A stretch of 64,000 nucleotides of DNA from Ananas comosus (GCF_001540865.1 NC_033630.1:8464083-8528082), one strand, 5' to 3'. Counted from the first letter of the stretch, positions 23,277 to 34,350 are shown. A program made the numbers and translations. The notes: generated from the sequence alone by a model not told the origin.

Positions 23277-23447
23277 TGTAAGGGAGTGAATTCTCGAAAT
23301 CCGAGAGTTAGACTTCGCTTAGAATCGACTAACTGTTGAGTGGGTAGGCTTCGGAGGAGCCGAAGATGCCTAAAACCCAAAAAGTGCATTGGAGTTGGAT
23401 TCGCGAGAGCAAACAGTGCAAAACCTGCACTTGGCAGATTCTGCTCT

Positions 23448-23648
23448 CGGGAACCGGTCCCTGGTGGAGAGATCGGTCCCCGTAAGCTGAAAACGAGACA
23501 GAGAACTCTGCGCCCTGAGAGTGTTGCTCTCGGGGACCGGTCCCTGGCAGGGAAGACCAGTCCCCGTGCGCGTAGGAAACTGGGCAGAGCCCTCTGCCCG
23601 CATGGACTGCTCTCGGGGACCGGTCCCTTAAGGGACAGACTGGTCCCT
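23448..23648. promoter_or_regulatory. ACCGGT palindrome cluster, GACCGGTC flavour
   Basis: Six sites in three pairs, each pair preceded by a CTCTCGGG word: an intact AACCGGTCC or GACCGGTCC followed 25-30 bases later by a decayed partner (GATCGGTCC, GACCAGTCC, GACTGGTCC). The regular pairing suggests a duplicated two-site unit. Confidence 0.65.
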
Positions 23649-25259
23649 GGGCGCGAAAACTGCCCAGTCCAGGCAGTGCACAGAGTGCAAAGTGGAGGAG
23701 CTTGGCTGCAATTATGCCATTAGTGAGGGGTAAAGAGGGGAGATCACCCTCTCTCTTTCTCATTCCCACCCCAAACACATTCCTCTCTATCTCTCTAAGA
23801 GCTCTCTCCCCTCTCTTAAAGCAAAGAAGAAGAAGAAGAAGGAAAGGAAAGAGAAGAAGAAGGAGAAGAAGAAGGAGAAGAAGGAGAAGCAAGCTAAAGA
23901 AAGGCCTTGTTCATCCTCTTCTTCCTCTCCTCACCATTGGAGCTAGCTTAGAGGTAAGCTCTTGAACCCTACAATGGTAGAAACCTAGGGATTGGATTTC
24001 TAGCTTTGTGAATGGGTCAAATGGACTCCTAGCATGCTTAATAGCTGATTAATGCTAGAATTTAGAGTTTCGTTGGAGCAATTTGCATGGATGCAAACCT
24101 AGGGCTCCAATTTGGGGTTTTTGGAAATCTATGAGATTGATCTCATTTGAGGGCATCTAAATCTAATTTTTAGGTGTCTAAACGCGTTGGCGACGACGGA
24201 TTGAGCATTCGTCGAGTCGTTGGAAAGATATCGGCAAAACAAGGCCGGGCAAGCTTCGTTTCCTTCTTGGAGGCGGAGATTTCGTCATAACAAGTGCTCA
24301 GAAGTGATTCTAGCACCCCGACATCGTCGAAAGGTGGGTGGTGTCATCCCGAAACAACCGGGTTCCTCTCTATGTCTTAGTATTTCATGATTTGCATCTC
24401 TTGCATATAGCATTGTAGAATTGAATGTTATTCCTCTCCTTATGCTTGCTAATAATATCGACATATGAGTTGAATGCATGATGATGGTTAGATGAGGATT
24501 GGGTCTTGACATTGAATTCTATGGTGCCGAGAAAAGAGATGAACTCGATGATTGTTAAAGACGTATTGAGTGGCATTGATTGTTAAACAAATAAGAACGG
24601 GTGGCATATAACTTAGTGTAAATGACACTAGTGGCATGTGAACTTAGGGATAGGTGGATTCCCCTGGTAAATGACTCGTTGAACAAGAACATAATGTAGC
24701 CAAACATTGCATTTGGACTTCGGGATAGGTGGATTCCCGAGTGACTTGTAACCCTAGAGTTGATAGGGTATCCTCGAGTTGAGAGGATTGATCATACTCA
24801 CAGTCTGTTTATACTTGTGGTGGTCGCACCACCCAGGTCTTCGTGCACTCCGGAGTTTGGTGCGAGAGGGGCAGAGTTGATGCCCTGCAGGTGACCTTGG
24901 GTTTGAGAGCGAGGTGTGTCTCCTTACCATACGAGGTTTGAGGTGAGTCGTGGGCGAACTCAAGTGGATCGCCAAGGATTGATTGAACATGAGAATAGCA
25001 TTGTTACTTGAACATTTGCTTGTTGGACATGTATAGTGGACGTAGTAGCATGTTAGTAAACCTTTTACTATATGATGCATGCATATATGACACATGATTG
25101 GGCATAGTAGCATAGTTTTCCCACTATTGCATTTACAGTTTTTTATAACTATCTATCTATCTACTTTTGCCCACTGGGACCTAGTGGGGAGATTGGCGGA
25201 GTCGGCGGCCGAACCCACTGGGAACTATGGACAATAGTTCTCACCCCACTTTGTTGCAG

Positions 25260-25318
25260 GGCCTAGTACGAGTGCGCCGGGCGAGGACCGCGGCAAGGGC
25301 ATAGCGCCCGAGCTGTAG
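25260..25318 (+). other. Conserved LTR mini-exon, PSTSAPGEDRGKGIAPEL-stop
   Basis: The family B version in the same phase after CAG. The core DRGKGIA is identical to family A at protein level with different codons (GAC CGC GGC AAG GGC ATA GCG). Confidence 0.5.
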
Positions 25319-25619
25319 TAGAGTAGCTTCTCTTTTGCATTAGAGTACCCTTATGTATCTAGATGCTTAATATTTTGGGAGAGCCACCTTTGTATTTGAA
25401 AAGGATTATGTATTCATTTTGGGAGTGATGTAAAAAGAGCTTTAAACGTAGTTGAATGCAAATGGATGTAATAGCTAGTTATATCTCTCTCTTTATTTCA
25501 CTTGTGAATGCTTGTGGATTCTTGCTCTTAGTTGTTGGCACTGTTTGTGCCCTTGTGATCGTGTATGTATGAATTTCTATTTTCTGGGCAAATTCTTGTA
25601 CATGATTTGGTGGTTAGCC

Positions 25620-25878
25620 TGTTAGGTCCTATGTGTTGGCAAGTTTCGTGGGTTGAGTCGGAGTCTTGAAGAAGTTCGGAGCGGAGTATTGAAGATCGAA
25701 GAATCCAAGACTTCGAAGAATCGGAAAGGACGCAAAACACGTAAAACTTGAATCACGATGCGTAGGTAAGTTTTAAATCTTGTTTATGGTGATTCATACT
25801 TATTTATAGATCTTAGAATCATATTTTCAAGTTGTAAATGATTAGAAAGTTTCTAAGAGCTTGTAAAACCCGAAACAA
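25620..25878 (+). repeat. Truncated 5' LTR of Sirevirus I
   Basis: Nearly identical to 29188-29446, ending at GTAAAACCCGAAACAA, after which the two copies diverge completely. The breakpoint is the left edge of the internal deletion. Confidence 0.88.
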
Positions 25879-26599
25879 ATTTCTTATTGCATAAATTCAT
25901 CAAAATTTTGAAATAAAATTTGATTTTTTGGTGATTAATTCATCTTGGTTGTGAGTATTGGATATGATGAATGGATATTCTCTTATTGACTAAAATTTCG
26001 TCAAAATTATTTTCAACTGTGAGATTGTCTAATTTAGGGGGAGTTTGAAATTGTTAAAAAAATAAAAAAGGGAGAAAAAGAAACTCCTATGTTTAAAAGA
26101 TGTGGAAAGAGTTACATCCTTAAAGGAGTGTGAAAACTACCACCACATGTAGGAAAGAGCTACCACCCCGGTCGTCCGGCAAGTGTGTGAAGCTACCACA
26201 TGAAAATTGAATTGATTAAACCGGAAAAAAAAAATTGAAAAGAAACAATTGAATATTTTAGAATTTTTCGGAGTAATAAGGTGTTAGTTTGAAAAAGATG
26301 CTCAAAGAGGCACCCTTGATATCATATTAGTTAAATCTCTATTTTGAACATGTTGCGACCAATTGGTGTCAATTTTGTTGAATTTCTAAATACATTTTTC
26401 ATGAACTTACATCTTGATGTTTTTGAATCATTAAATTATTTTTGATTTTGAAATTTTGATGTTTTGATGTGTTTTGAAATTTTATAATATCCTATTTTCA
26501 TTACAATGATTTTTGGAGTAAAAGCCTTAACTATATGAATTTAATTTAAATGTGATGGATTTTTAAAGTATATTTTTCGAAATTTTTTTTTCACATTTT
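25879..26599 (+). other. Post-pol non-coding region of Sirevirus I
   Basis: Homologous to the minus strand of about 55550-55990 in Sirevirus II. Shared landmarks are TTTAGGGGGAGT, GATGTGGAAAGAGTTACATCC, GTGAAAACTACCACCACATG and CACCCCGGTCGTCCGG. No ORF. Confidence 0.8.
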
Positions 26600-27156
26600 G
26601 GTCCTTGTACCGAAATAAGAACCCGTGTACCGGTACAAGGTCTGCGGCCGAGCGGAATATAACCGGGTATAACGCTTCGATCTTTCTCAAAACTCAATCG
26701 TTTTCCAAAATTTTTGGTTCTGTGAGCTCCAGAGACTCTCCTTCATTCGTTCTACACATTTTTCCTTTGGATTTGTAAGTTTTTAGCATCAAATTTGTGA
26801 GTTTTATCCCGATTTTGCTATTTTCATTGCTTTTGCGGGATTAGGGTTTGATCTCTGTTCTAATCCGTTTTTGATGCAATTTTTTGCTATAGATCAGTGT
26901 CTTAGGCTATTATCTTGCTTGTAGAACACTTTAACAACATCAAAACAAGTTATTTTTCACTGATCTAAAATGTATGTTCTAATGTGCATGTAATTTCGGG
27001 ATTTTTCAAAAAGTTCGATTTTTGCTGAAATATTTTGCATGATCTGGTTAGAAATAGCTTTTGTATGCATTCTAATGTATTTAGAAATTTTTTTGGCTAT
27101 TTTTACAGATTTTTTTCAGAAATTATGTTCATGTATGCAATTTTTGATATAGGAAA
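26600..27156 (+). promoter_or_regulatory. Candidate internal promoter and leader intron for the post-pol ORF
   Basis: A TGTACCGGTACA site (ACCGGT at 26629-26634) with a half-site (CTTGTACCGAA) near 26605 is followed by TATA-like ATATAACC/GTATAACG (26657-26674). A short leader then runs to a donor-like ATTT/GTAAGT (26775) and an acceptor-like GATATAG (27146-27152) just before the ATG at 27157. The deduced intron is about 378 nt. Sirevirus II has the same order of parts with a 399-nt interval. The same ACCGGT flavour is used in this element's LTR. Confidence 0.5.
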
Positions 27157-28611
27157 ATGGCATTTTTGCTCGTACTGGTGCTTTTGGTGCTTATGGCTGG
27201 GAGACGAAGCCGTGGTGGTGGTAGAGGTCGTCATGGTGCTTCTAAAAGGACACGTACCACTGAAGAAGCGTCCGGGTTTGATCCGGATTATCAGGAGAGC
27301 TCCCCTGAAGAATCTGAAGAACCCATTGCGCGACTTGACAAAGGCAAAGGTTTAGCTGGCGAATCATCTCACAGTGGTGGTTCTCGTACTCGTGAGGGAC
27401 GTTCAAAACAAGCTGCAGAGGTTCCTCCAGCACGGCGAAGGTTGTTTGCATCAAAGTCGTGCATAGCTGAACGTTTTGTGAACTTCCAGGATCTGATTCG
27501 GGCGGTTCCTGATTTTGGACGATTACTACAGCGCGCGCCTATTGAGCCTGTTGGACGGGTTCCTGCGAAGGCTCCTTTCTGTGTAGAACTCATTAGGGAG
27601 TTCTATATGAATGGAAAGGTGCTTGCTGAAGATGATGAAACAGGCACGTTTATCTTCGAGACTGTTGTGCGTCAGAGGAGATTTCCAGTTACTCCCTATG
27701 ATATTGGAGAGATCTTGGGGATGCATGTGGACACTTCAGGTCTTCTCTATACTTCAGGAGGATTTCAAGCAGCAACTCACCTGGATATGGTTCTTGGAGC
27801 TATATGCAAAGCCGGTGTTTACATGACTCATGGTTACATTGAATCCAAGGACTTATTACCTGAGTATCACTTGCTATCCTTGGTTATGAGCTACAATGTT
27901 CAACCAACTATCGGCACAAAGAGGATCCGCTGGGAGAGATTAGTGTTGCTATATCTACTTGGTCATCCCGAGCAGGCTCGTGGGTTGAACATCAACATTC
28001 CATTTCTGATCTGGCAAAGGATGATTCACGTAATTCAGGGTGCTACTCGACGGGATCTACTACCATTCCCTGTTCTGATTACGAGGATTCTTCAAGCAAA
28101 TGGAGTGGATACATCTTGTGACAAATATGATGTTGGCCTTGGGCCTATTGACTCAGTGACTTTGGCTAAGTCTGTTAGCACTCTCAAGTCATTTCATCAG
28201 ACCAAAGGGGCACCTCCTGAAGCATCTAGTCCAGCACCTCCACCGAGAGCAGCTTCTAGCTCTGCTCCTCCGCCTACATCTCGAGGGAGTTATGATATTT
28301 CATCTAGTTCAGGGGGAGCAACGACGTTGGAATCAGTTAAGAACGATTTGCGAAAATTAAAGAAGAAGGTGAACAACATTGGAAGGAAAGTTGAGTCCGG
28401 CATCAAAAAGTTTGAGTTAAGTATCAAAAGATTGATGGATAAGATGGGGTGTAGACATGATGATATTTGGGAACCTACTCCATCTTCTACTTCGTATCAG
28501 CGGTCATCTTCACGACATCCTCTCATTCCACCGTCTGGTGATGCTCCTGAGGCTGGAGGTTCTGGAGCTGGTGCTGGAGATGATGATGATGATGATGAGG
28601 ACACGGAGTGA
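27157..28611 (+). CDS. Post-pol (env-position) ORF of Sirevirus I, plant transposon-protein-like, 484 aa
   Basis: Uninterrupted, 484 codons. Residues 1-12 (MAFLLVLVLLVL) form a short hydrophobic leader, followed by an Arg/Gly-rich basic stretch (about 13-35) and an acidic/Ser region to about 90. The core, about 95-340, has FVNFQDLIRAVPDFGRL, FCVELIREFYMNG, RRFPVTPYDIGEILGM, RWERLVLLYLLG and NINIPFLIWQRM. This resembles the 'putative plant transposon protein' domain (Pfam Transposase_32 type); that assignment is from memory of the family pattern. A Pro/Ser linker leads to a coiled coil (about 395-435, ending IKRLMDKMGC) and a Gly/Asp-rich acidic tail. A homologous, broken ORF is at 41944-43106 plus 54367-54623. 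It occupies the position of the env-like gene of some Sireviruses; an envelope function is not shown. Confidence 0.85.
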   Translation: MAFLLVLVLLVLMAGRRSRGGGRGRHGASKRTRTTEEASGFDPDYQESSPEESEEPIARLDKGKGLAGESSHSGGSRTREGRSKQAAEVPPARRRLFASKSCIAERFVNFQDLIRAVPDFGRLLQRAPIEPVGRVPAKAPFCVELIREFYMNGKVLAEDDETGTFIFETVVRQRRFPVTPYDIGEILGMHVDTSGLLYTSGGFQAATHLDMVLGAICKAGVYMTHGYIESKDLLPEYHLLSLVMSYNVQPTIGTKRIRWERLVLLYLLGHPEQARGLNINIPFLIWQRMIHVIQGATRRDLLPFPVLITRILQANGVDTSCDKYDVGLGPIDSVTLAKSVSTLKSFHQTKGAPPEASSPAPPPRAASSSAPPPTSRGSYDISSSSGGATTLESVKNDLRKLKKKVNNIGRKVESGIKKFELSIKRLMDKMGCRHDDIWEPTPSSTSYQRSSSRHPLIPPSGDAPEAGGSGAGAGDDDDDDEDTE

Positions 28612-28800
28612 TTTCTTCGTCGAGCTTAGTCTCTTTCTTTCATTGTATTTAATGTTTAGGATGATGTTTTAGATTTGCTTGCTTATCTTTCTGTAGTATG
28701 TTTTTACTTTCGTTTTAGGCCTGTAGCTATGACTAGACTACTCTCATGTTTTTCTAGTATGTTTTCTCTTTCTATTTGCTTTCTTTTGGCAATTTTTGAC

Positions 28801-29187
28801 AAAAAGGGGGAGAGCGTAGATGAAGGGGGAGAGCATGGATGAGCAGGCTTTGACACTGAAGCAGAGGATGATAAGTTCAAGAACAAAGGGGGAGATGTGA
28901 ACAAAGGGGGAGAAGGTATAAGAATATAGTGCTAATCATTTTTGACATGAAGTGTTTTGCAGAAAATCAAGACTTCAAGACTCCTGTCTAAACTTCAAGA
29001 CTCCTAGTTGCGTCTAAGTCATAGAGTCTGTTTTAGGAGTTTTGATGTAATTTTGAGTTTCATATTGTATTTGGATTGCACGCGAGGGGTTCGATGTTTT
29101 GGTGATGACATTGAACTTCGTTTTTTCTTTAAATTGTAATTTGTGAGTTTATGTGTGTTTTGTCACGAAATTGCCAAAGGGGGAGAT
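28801..29187 (+). promoter_or_regulatory. Multiple polypurine tracts before the 3' LTR
   Basis: Five G5-type tracts occur: AAAAAGGGGGAGAG (28801), GAAGGGGGAGAG (about 28822), CAAAGGGGGAGAT (about 28884), CAAAGGGGGAGAAGG (about 28902) and CAAAGGGGGAGAT immediately before the LTR (29175-29187). Polypurine tracts prime plus-strand synthesis; multiple copies are characteristic of Sireviruses. Confidence 0.85.
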
Positions 29188-29472
29188 TGTTAGGTCCTAT
29201 GTGTTGGCAAGTTTCGTGGGTTGAGTTGGAGTCTTGAAGAAGTTCGGAGCGGAGTATTGAAGATCGAAGAATCCAAGACTTCGAAGAATCGGAAAGGTAC
29301 GCAAAACACGCAAAACATGAATCACGATGCGTAGGTAAGTTTTAAATCTTATTTATGGTGATTCATACTTATTTATAGATCTTAGAATCATATTTTCAAG
29401 TTGTAAATGATTAGAAAGTTTCTAAGAGCTTGTAAAACCCGAAACAATGCATTTTCAGCGAAAATTGCATTG

Positions 29473-29682
29473 TTGTACCGGTACAAGGGTTTTCTGTCCA
29501 GGGTACAGCCATCAGCGTTTGCGCAGAAAGTTTGATGGTTGTTCCGGTACAAGCTTCATGCTGTACCGGTACAAGCCCTGTTCCGGAACAAGCTGAAGCT
29601 ATCCAGGGTACAGGAGCTTCGCAGAAAAATCTTCCGTCATGGTGTACCCTGGACAGCTTTCCTTGTTCCGGTACAAGGTGCT
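29473..29682. promoter_or_regulatory. ACCGGT palindrome cluster, TACCGGTA flavour, upstream of TATA
   Basis: ACCGGT cores at 29477 and 29565 are exact; TTCCGGTAC variants occur near 29543 and 29668, TTCCGGAAC near 29582, and several half-sites GGTACAG/GTACCCTGG. The TATA box at 29731 lies about 50-250 bases downstream, as expected for upstream promoter elements. Confidence 0.7.
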
Positions 29683-29974
29683 GTTTTTGGAAAGAAACTT
29701 TCTAATTCTACTCCGTTTTGATTCTAAAGTCTATAAATAAGCTAGAGGGGTTCTCTAACTAAAAAAGCATCACGAAAATACATATTTGAGAAAACCTAGA
29801 GGCTCGGATTTCATCAAAAAAAAAACCTATTTTCTACAAAAAGCCTCTTTTAGATCAAATCGAGATATTGAAATTTGATATTAATATGTCGATTTGATCT
29901 CCGCTTCGCTTGGAGTTCTATTCCCTGGTTTTCTACAATACTCCAAAGCGAAGGATCACCATATTCATGATATT

Positions 29975-30125
29975 CTTCATGGTGGCGTCGTGGATTCGGC
30001 GTATTTGACGGCGGTTCGTGGATTCGGATCGTGGGCTCGTGGATTCGAGTGGCGTCGTGGATTCGGCGTGATTGAAGCTTCGTGGATTCGAAGTGGAGGC
30101 GTTCGTGGATTCGGACGTGAGGGCG
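29975..30125 (+). repeat. Degenerate short tandem repeat in Sirevirus I LTR
   Basis: About seven copies of a CGTGGATTCG(G/A) word occur at irregular 15-30 base spacing, for example near 29988, 30018, 30042, 30056, 30081 and 30102. It lies downstream of the TATA box, so in the transcribed R/U5 region. Confidence 0.7.
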
Positions 30126-30421
30126 TGGACAACCAGGAGGGTAGCGCGAAGATTCATAGGAGGTTAAGAGAGGTTGAGTCCGTGGAGTCGGTAATCACCT
30201 TGTAATCTTTTCTCTTAGTGAATTATTTTTTCGCGTGTTGGTCCCGTGGGTTTTTCTCCAAGTTGGAGTTTTCCCACGTAAATCTCGGTGTGCTTTTTAT
30301 TTACCGCATTTATTTTTATTGTATCGAGATTTGTGGTTTTTGGCCGTTCACCTATTCACCCCACTCTAGGTGATAGATACAATCTAGATAGATCCTTGGG
30401 CTCCTCAAAACTTTCATAGCC

Positions 30422-30509
30422 TTGGGCGGACAGGGGAGGTGCTGTCCGCTCGGCGTCTGTTCGACGCGCTCGAGCCGTGCCAAATTGGTAGCGATCCCGG
30501 GGCGTGACA
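30422..30509 (+). mobile_element. 5' LTR of E2, terminal part
   Basis: Continues the LTR from 25619: TTGGGCGGACAGGGGAGGTG and CAAATTGGTAGCGATCCC, ending GGGGCGTGACA at 30509. It matches the reverse complement of 43303-43400. Confidence 0.9.
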
Positions 30510-30517
30510 GGTAGAAA

Positions 30518-30530
30518 TGGTATCAGAGCA
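30518..30530 (+). other. Primer binding site of E2, initiator methionine tRNA type
   Basis: TGGTATCAGAGCA, eight bases after the LTR end. Confidence 0.92.
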
Positions 30531-30880
30531 ATAAGAGCAAGTAAAGAGAGAAAGTCTAGAATCGACCTAGGAGACCCTAGGACGGTGAACCTTAAGGATA
30601 TAGGTGTGTGAGTGGAACGTGAACCTATAACGGTGGCGGAAGTGATTCGATTGGGTCGAAGCCGGTGATATGTCTCTAGCAGTTGCTAGAGATGAATTCA
30701 AGTGGTATTAGTTCTTGACTTGAGGTGATTGTGTCGGCGGCCGACGACATGATGCCGATAGTCTAGAGTGAGTACACTTGTGAGCTTCCGCCCGATTTCG
30801 TTGTTGATTGTTTGAGTCGTAGTTGCGACGGAGTAAATGGGTTAAGATGATTAACCAAGTACTTGTGTTTCAGGAGCTAA

Positions 30881-31889
30881 TGGCCCCGAAGAGATGCTAC
30901 ACGCGCCGATCGGCTCCGGCACCGCCTTCCGAGGTGCCAGAGCAACTAGAACCTGCACGAGCCCCAGAGCCTCCTGTGGTGCCTGCACAAGCTGGACCGA
31001 GTGAGATGCAGGAGTTGCGGGCGCAAGTGACCGCACTTGTGGGTTAATTCGGGCTGCTCCGAGAGTTGATAGAGCGACAATTAGTGGCGACAACTGCGAT
31101 GGCGACGGACGGTTGTGTTCCACTCGCACCCTCGGCGCGTGAGCCCGAAACGGCTGAGGGTGAGGGTATAGCGGCAATTCCGGTGGCGGCACATCCCCCG
31201 CCAATGGTCGTTCCTCCTGCGGCGTCAGGATCGGCGATACCCGATGCGGCGGCCGAGGAAGCACAGAAGGAGCGCGCGTTGGCAGCTCTAATCAAGTTTA
31301 ACAAGTTCCATCTGTCTATCTTCGAGGGGGAGAAAGTAGAGTCGTCGATGGTCGAGTTGTGGGTCGACTCGATGGAGACGCTCTTCGAGGACCTATCCAC
31401 CTCGGAGAGGGATAAGGTGTACCGCGCCACACACTGTTTGGAGAAGATGGCGAAAGTGTGGTGGAAGGGAGGTGAAGCGAGATAGGCCTTCGGAACTTCC
31501 ACCGATGCTGTGGGAAGAGTTTAAGAGGGCGATGTTCGCCAACTACTTCCCCGATACTTAGAAGCGGAAGCTGCAAGAGAAGTTCTGCAAGTTAAGACAG
31601 GGGGACCGCACTGTGGCGGACTATGAGCAAGAGTTTGCCCACATCATTGACTGTGTCCCGGATGTGGTGAAAGATGATAGAGACAGAGCCGACTGGTTCT
31701 TAAGGGGACTTCGGTCGGGAATTTATAAGGTCGTTCAGATATTCAAGCTCACTACCTTTGCGGAGGTATTTGATCGAGCACTGTAGGCAGAGCACGGAGA
31801 TGCCCATGTGCGTGAGAAGCGTGAGCTTTTGGCTGAGTCCAAGGATAAAGGCAAGAAATGACAAGGCGACGGTTCAGGGGGATCGACGA
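30881..31889 (+). pseudogene. gag: Gypsy gag pseudogene of E2, cut by E3
   Basis: It starts at the ATG at 30881 (MAPKRCYTRRSAPAPPSEVP). An in-frame TAA near 31045 is followed in the same frame by ALIKFNKFHLSIFEGEKVES, VELWVDSMETLFEDL and THCLEKMAKVWWKG. A one-base frameshift at about 31470 leads to LPPMLWEEFKRAMFANYFPD, then TAG, then RTVADYEQEFAHIIDCVPDV and a further TAG. It ends at 31889 where the LTR of E3 begins, before the zinc knuckles. Closest relative in the window is the gag of E4 (49583-50742). Confidence 0.87.
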
Positions 31890-32210
31890 TGTCACGCCCC
31901 GGGACCGGCTGAGGCCCTCCCGATAGCGCGCCCAGACCCGCCATATGTCTACACATAGAAGGCGTCTACAACAACAGCGGAAATAAAGCAAGAGATGATC
32001 TATAACTAGAGATATCAGAGCAAGTGCACATCTATAATCTATGATAAGAGAAGTTGGAACAAACTAAATAATAAAGGAGAAACATAAAGTTATACAATAA
32101 CCATCTCAAAAGTACACAAAATGGGTGGTCTCTATTACACTAGCTCTCAACCTCTCCAAAAAGAAAAAAACGAGAGGTAGACCATCTATCAACACGTCCC
32201 TCGAAGTAAG

Positions 32211-32266
32211 CTAGCTCGAGGCGATACCCTTTCCGCGGTCCCTAGCCTCTCCCGGCGTGGAAGGCT
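32211..32266 (-). other. Conserved LTR mini-exon, PSTPGEARDRGKGIASS-stop
   Basis: Same phase after TTTCAG. Codons GAC CGC GGA AAG GGT ATC GCC differ from the other copies almost only at third positions. Confidence 0.5.
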
Positions 32267-34219
32267 CTGAAATAAAATATAAAATAGATGGCGTGAGAAC
32301 TATAATTTATAGTTCCCAGTGGGCAATTACTGACCTCAGCTCAATGCACCACTAGGCCTCAAAAGAAAAGGGTAAGTACAATAAGCCACAATAATAGTAA
32401 ATAGTTTGCATATATGAAAGCATAATTAAAATGCTAAGTTACTATGTCGCAAAATAAACATGATGTCAATGTGTTGTACATCTACTTTATCAAGAAGAAG
32501 TATGTCCAAACATGACTAATACGTCCCAACATAACGAGCAAGTACGTATCATGATCCACTATATCAATATATGACGAATATGCTCTATCATGGCAACCGA
32601 GTATACTAAGATGCAACAGGCGATTTATTAAGTATACAATATGTCTCAACACTATGCTATAAGTATGTCAAAGTAATCCAACTACTAATCCTATCTAGTA
32701 GTGATTGTTATCTCCCGATTAAATGTCATTGTTTAATCATGTTCCAGGACCTACATAAATGTAGTCCAGCTTGTGCCACCTAAGTGTCGGTGGTAGCTCC
32801 AGCATTCCCACTCTAGGAATGAGTCTATCCCTCCCGACCCCGTAGGTTTCTCGATACCGCACGAGCGAGCATAAGTCGCGTAGGCCAACTCCAGAGTGCC
32901 AGTTTGTAGGGAGCGACCCTCACAAGCATGTGCGAATGGGCACAAATGGCAAGCAAGCGTAGTCAACATCTCAAATACCCAATCATCATGTCTCTAATAT
33001 GGTAAAAGTCACTAGCATCTCAAGGATCTAGTTCAATGTCTCAAAGTGATGTTCCAACACTCACTATGCTTAGTGCCTCTTTATGACACTTAAGCTGGTT
33101 ATAAGTTAACACATTTCATAATCTATGTTCCATTCATGACATTAATACTAGGTTCTCATTTATCCCGAGCTCAATGCCCCTTTATGACATTAGCCCAATT
33201 ATTCACAAGTAGTACAAGTCCCCAAGTCTCTTTATGGCTTACTAAGATCCTTTAAGTCTCAAATAGGAATAGCTTTAAATGTATGCAAGAAATGCTCATT
33301 TTCACAATAGAAATTTTGTTTCCAAGTCTCAATAGCATGCCAATCATGAACAAGTTCCACATGCTAGTTCTCTACTACATAGAGGTCCGAAAATTTCTTA
33401 CACATAACATAGGCATGTTAAGCATCCTGAAATTCACAATAATTATATTTATCATGAAATTGCATGAATTTTAATTTTACGAAGCATAAAACATAGGATA
33501 TGAGAATTTCTCATATGCTAGGCTAGGTCAAACCTACCGAACCATCTCGAAACCCTTCGTTTCGCCGAACGGAGTTGTCCACAATTCTCTAAGTACCCTA
33601 AAGGTAAGGAAAGAAGAGATAAACAAACGTTGCGAGCAACTCTAGGCTCAAACATTAACCACCACAAGCAAAGGGGCAAAACTCACCTAAGGAGTAGAAA
33701 ATCTCTCTCAAGCTCCAAAAGAGAGCTAGATCCCTTCCAATCCGATCTAATGGAAGATTCTAATCCAATCAATTTAGCTCAAAAGGCCCTAGAATCAAAA
33801 TGCCCAAAATCAACCCTAAAATCACATTCTAGGATTTCATCTCAAGGAAACCTTCAAAAACCAAATCTAGAGGAAAAGATCTAGCTACAAACCTTTTAGA
33901 GGCTTCAATCCAAGCTCAAAGTCCTCAAACTTCAAGGATCTTCCCTCAACCAAGCATCAAAACCAAGCCTCAAGCTTCAACCATGGTGGAAAAGCATCAA
34001 GAGGGAAAAAGAGAGACATTAATCCACCAAAATCCAAGAGAAAGGGAAGGAAATCCAAAGAAGATGAGAGGAGAGCTCCTACCTTGCTTTCCTCTGGTTC
34101 TCAGCTCAGGAGAAGCCCTAGGGGGCGTGGGGACACATATAGAAGGCCACAATTGCAAAAACACCCCTGCAGTTCAAACTGCTCAAAATCTGCTAAAATG
34201 TACCATTACACGGAAAAGT

Positions 34220-34350
34220 GTACCGGTACAAATCCTACGAAAATGCAAACCCGAGGCTCGGGTTTGAAATTCGGCACAAGTGTACCGGTACAACCATCAA
34301 AGTGTACCGGTACAAAATGTGTACCGGTACAGCCATTGACCTGTCACCGG
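34220..34350. promoter_or_regulatory. ACCGGT palindrome cluster, TACCGGTA flavour
   Basis: Exact GTACCGGTAC cores have ACCGGT at about 34222, 34284, 34306 and 34323; variants are ATTACACGG (34206) and TCACCGGTTT (34342). This is the same flavour as the solo LTR at 118-2560 but not the other family A LTRs. Confidence 0.7.

Larger units (their letters stand above)
23277..25619 (+). mobile_element. 5' LTR of gypsy element E2 (family B), first part
   Basis: It starts TGTAAGGGAGTGAATTCTC, matching the reverse complement of the E4 LTR ends at 45937 and 53756. It is split at 25619 by the Sirevirus element and resumes at 30422; the combined LTR is about 2.4 kb. It contains a GACCGGTC cluster (23448-23648), GA/CT-rich leader, a donor-like GAG/GTAAGC (23954), a hairpin (25212-25243), an acceptor-like TTGCAG (25254-25259) and the mini-exon (25260-25318). 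It inserted into the 3' LTR of the gag-only element. Confidence 0.9.
25620..30416 (+). mobile_element. Sirevirus-like copia deletion derivative with post-pol ORF, TSD TAGCC
   Basis: It is flanked by TAGCC at 25615-25619 and 30417-30421. It starts TGTTAGGTCC and ends CTTTCA. The 5' LTR matches the 3' LTR (29188-30416) only for its first 260 bp. The sequence from about 25879 on instead matches the region downstream of pol in the second Sirevirus (reverse complement of about 55700-55990). So the rest of the 5' LTR, gag and pol have been deleted. What remains is an internal promoter-like region, a long ORF, a multiple polypurine-tract region and the 3' LTR. Multiple AAAGGGGGAGA tracts before the 3' LTR are a known Sirevirus hallmark. 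Confidence 0.9.
29188..30416 (+). repeat. 3' LTR of Sirevirus I
   Basis: 1229 bp from TGTTAGGTCC to AACTTTCA. A cluster of TGTACCGGTACAA or TTGTTCCGGTACAA sites at 29473-29682 precedes a clear TATA box, CTATAAATAAG (29731-29741). Downstream, 29975-30125 holds repeated TCGTGGATTCG words. It ends at the TAGCC target duplication. Confidence 0.9.

Noticed and set aside
23329..23892. 187-codon minus-strand open frame with poly-Leu start
   Set aside because: It is a translation of the GA/CT-rich leader and ACCGGT cluster of an LTR; the Leu run comes from an AGAAGA repeat and has no family motif.
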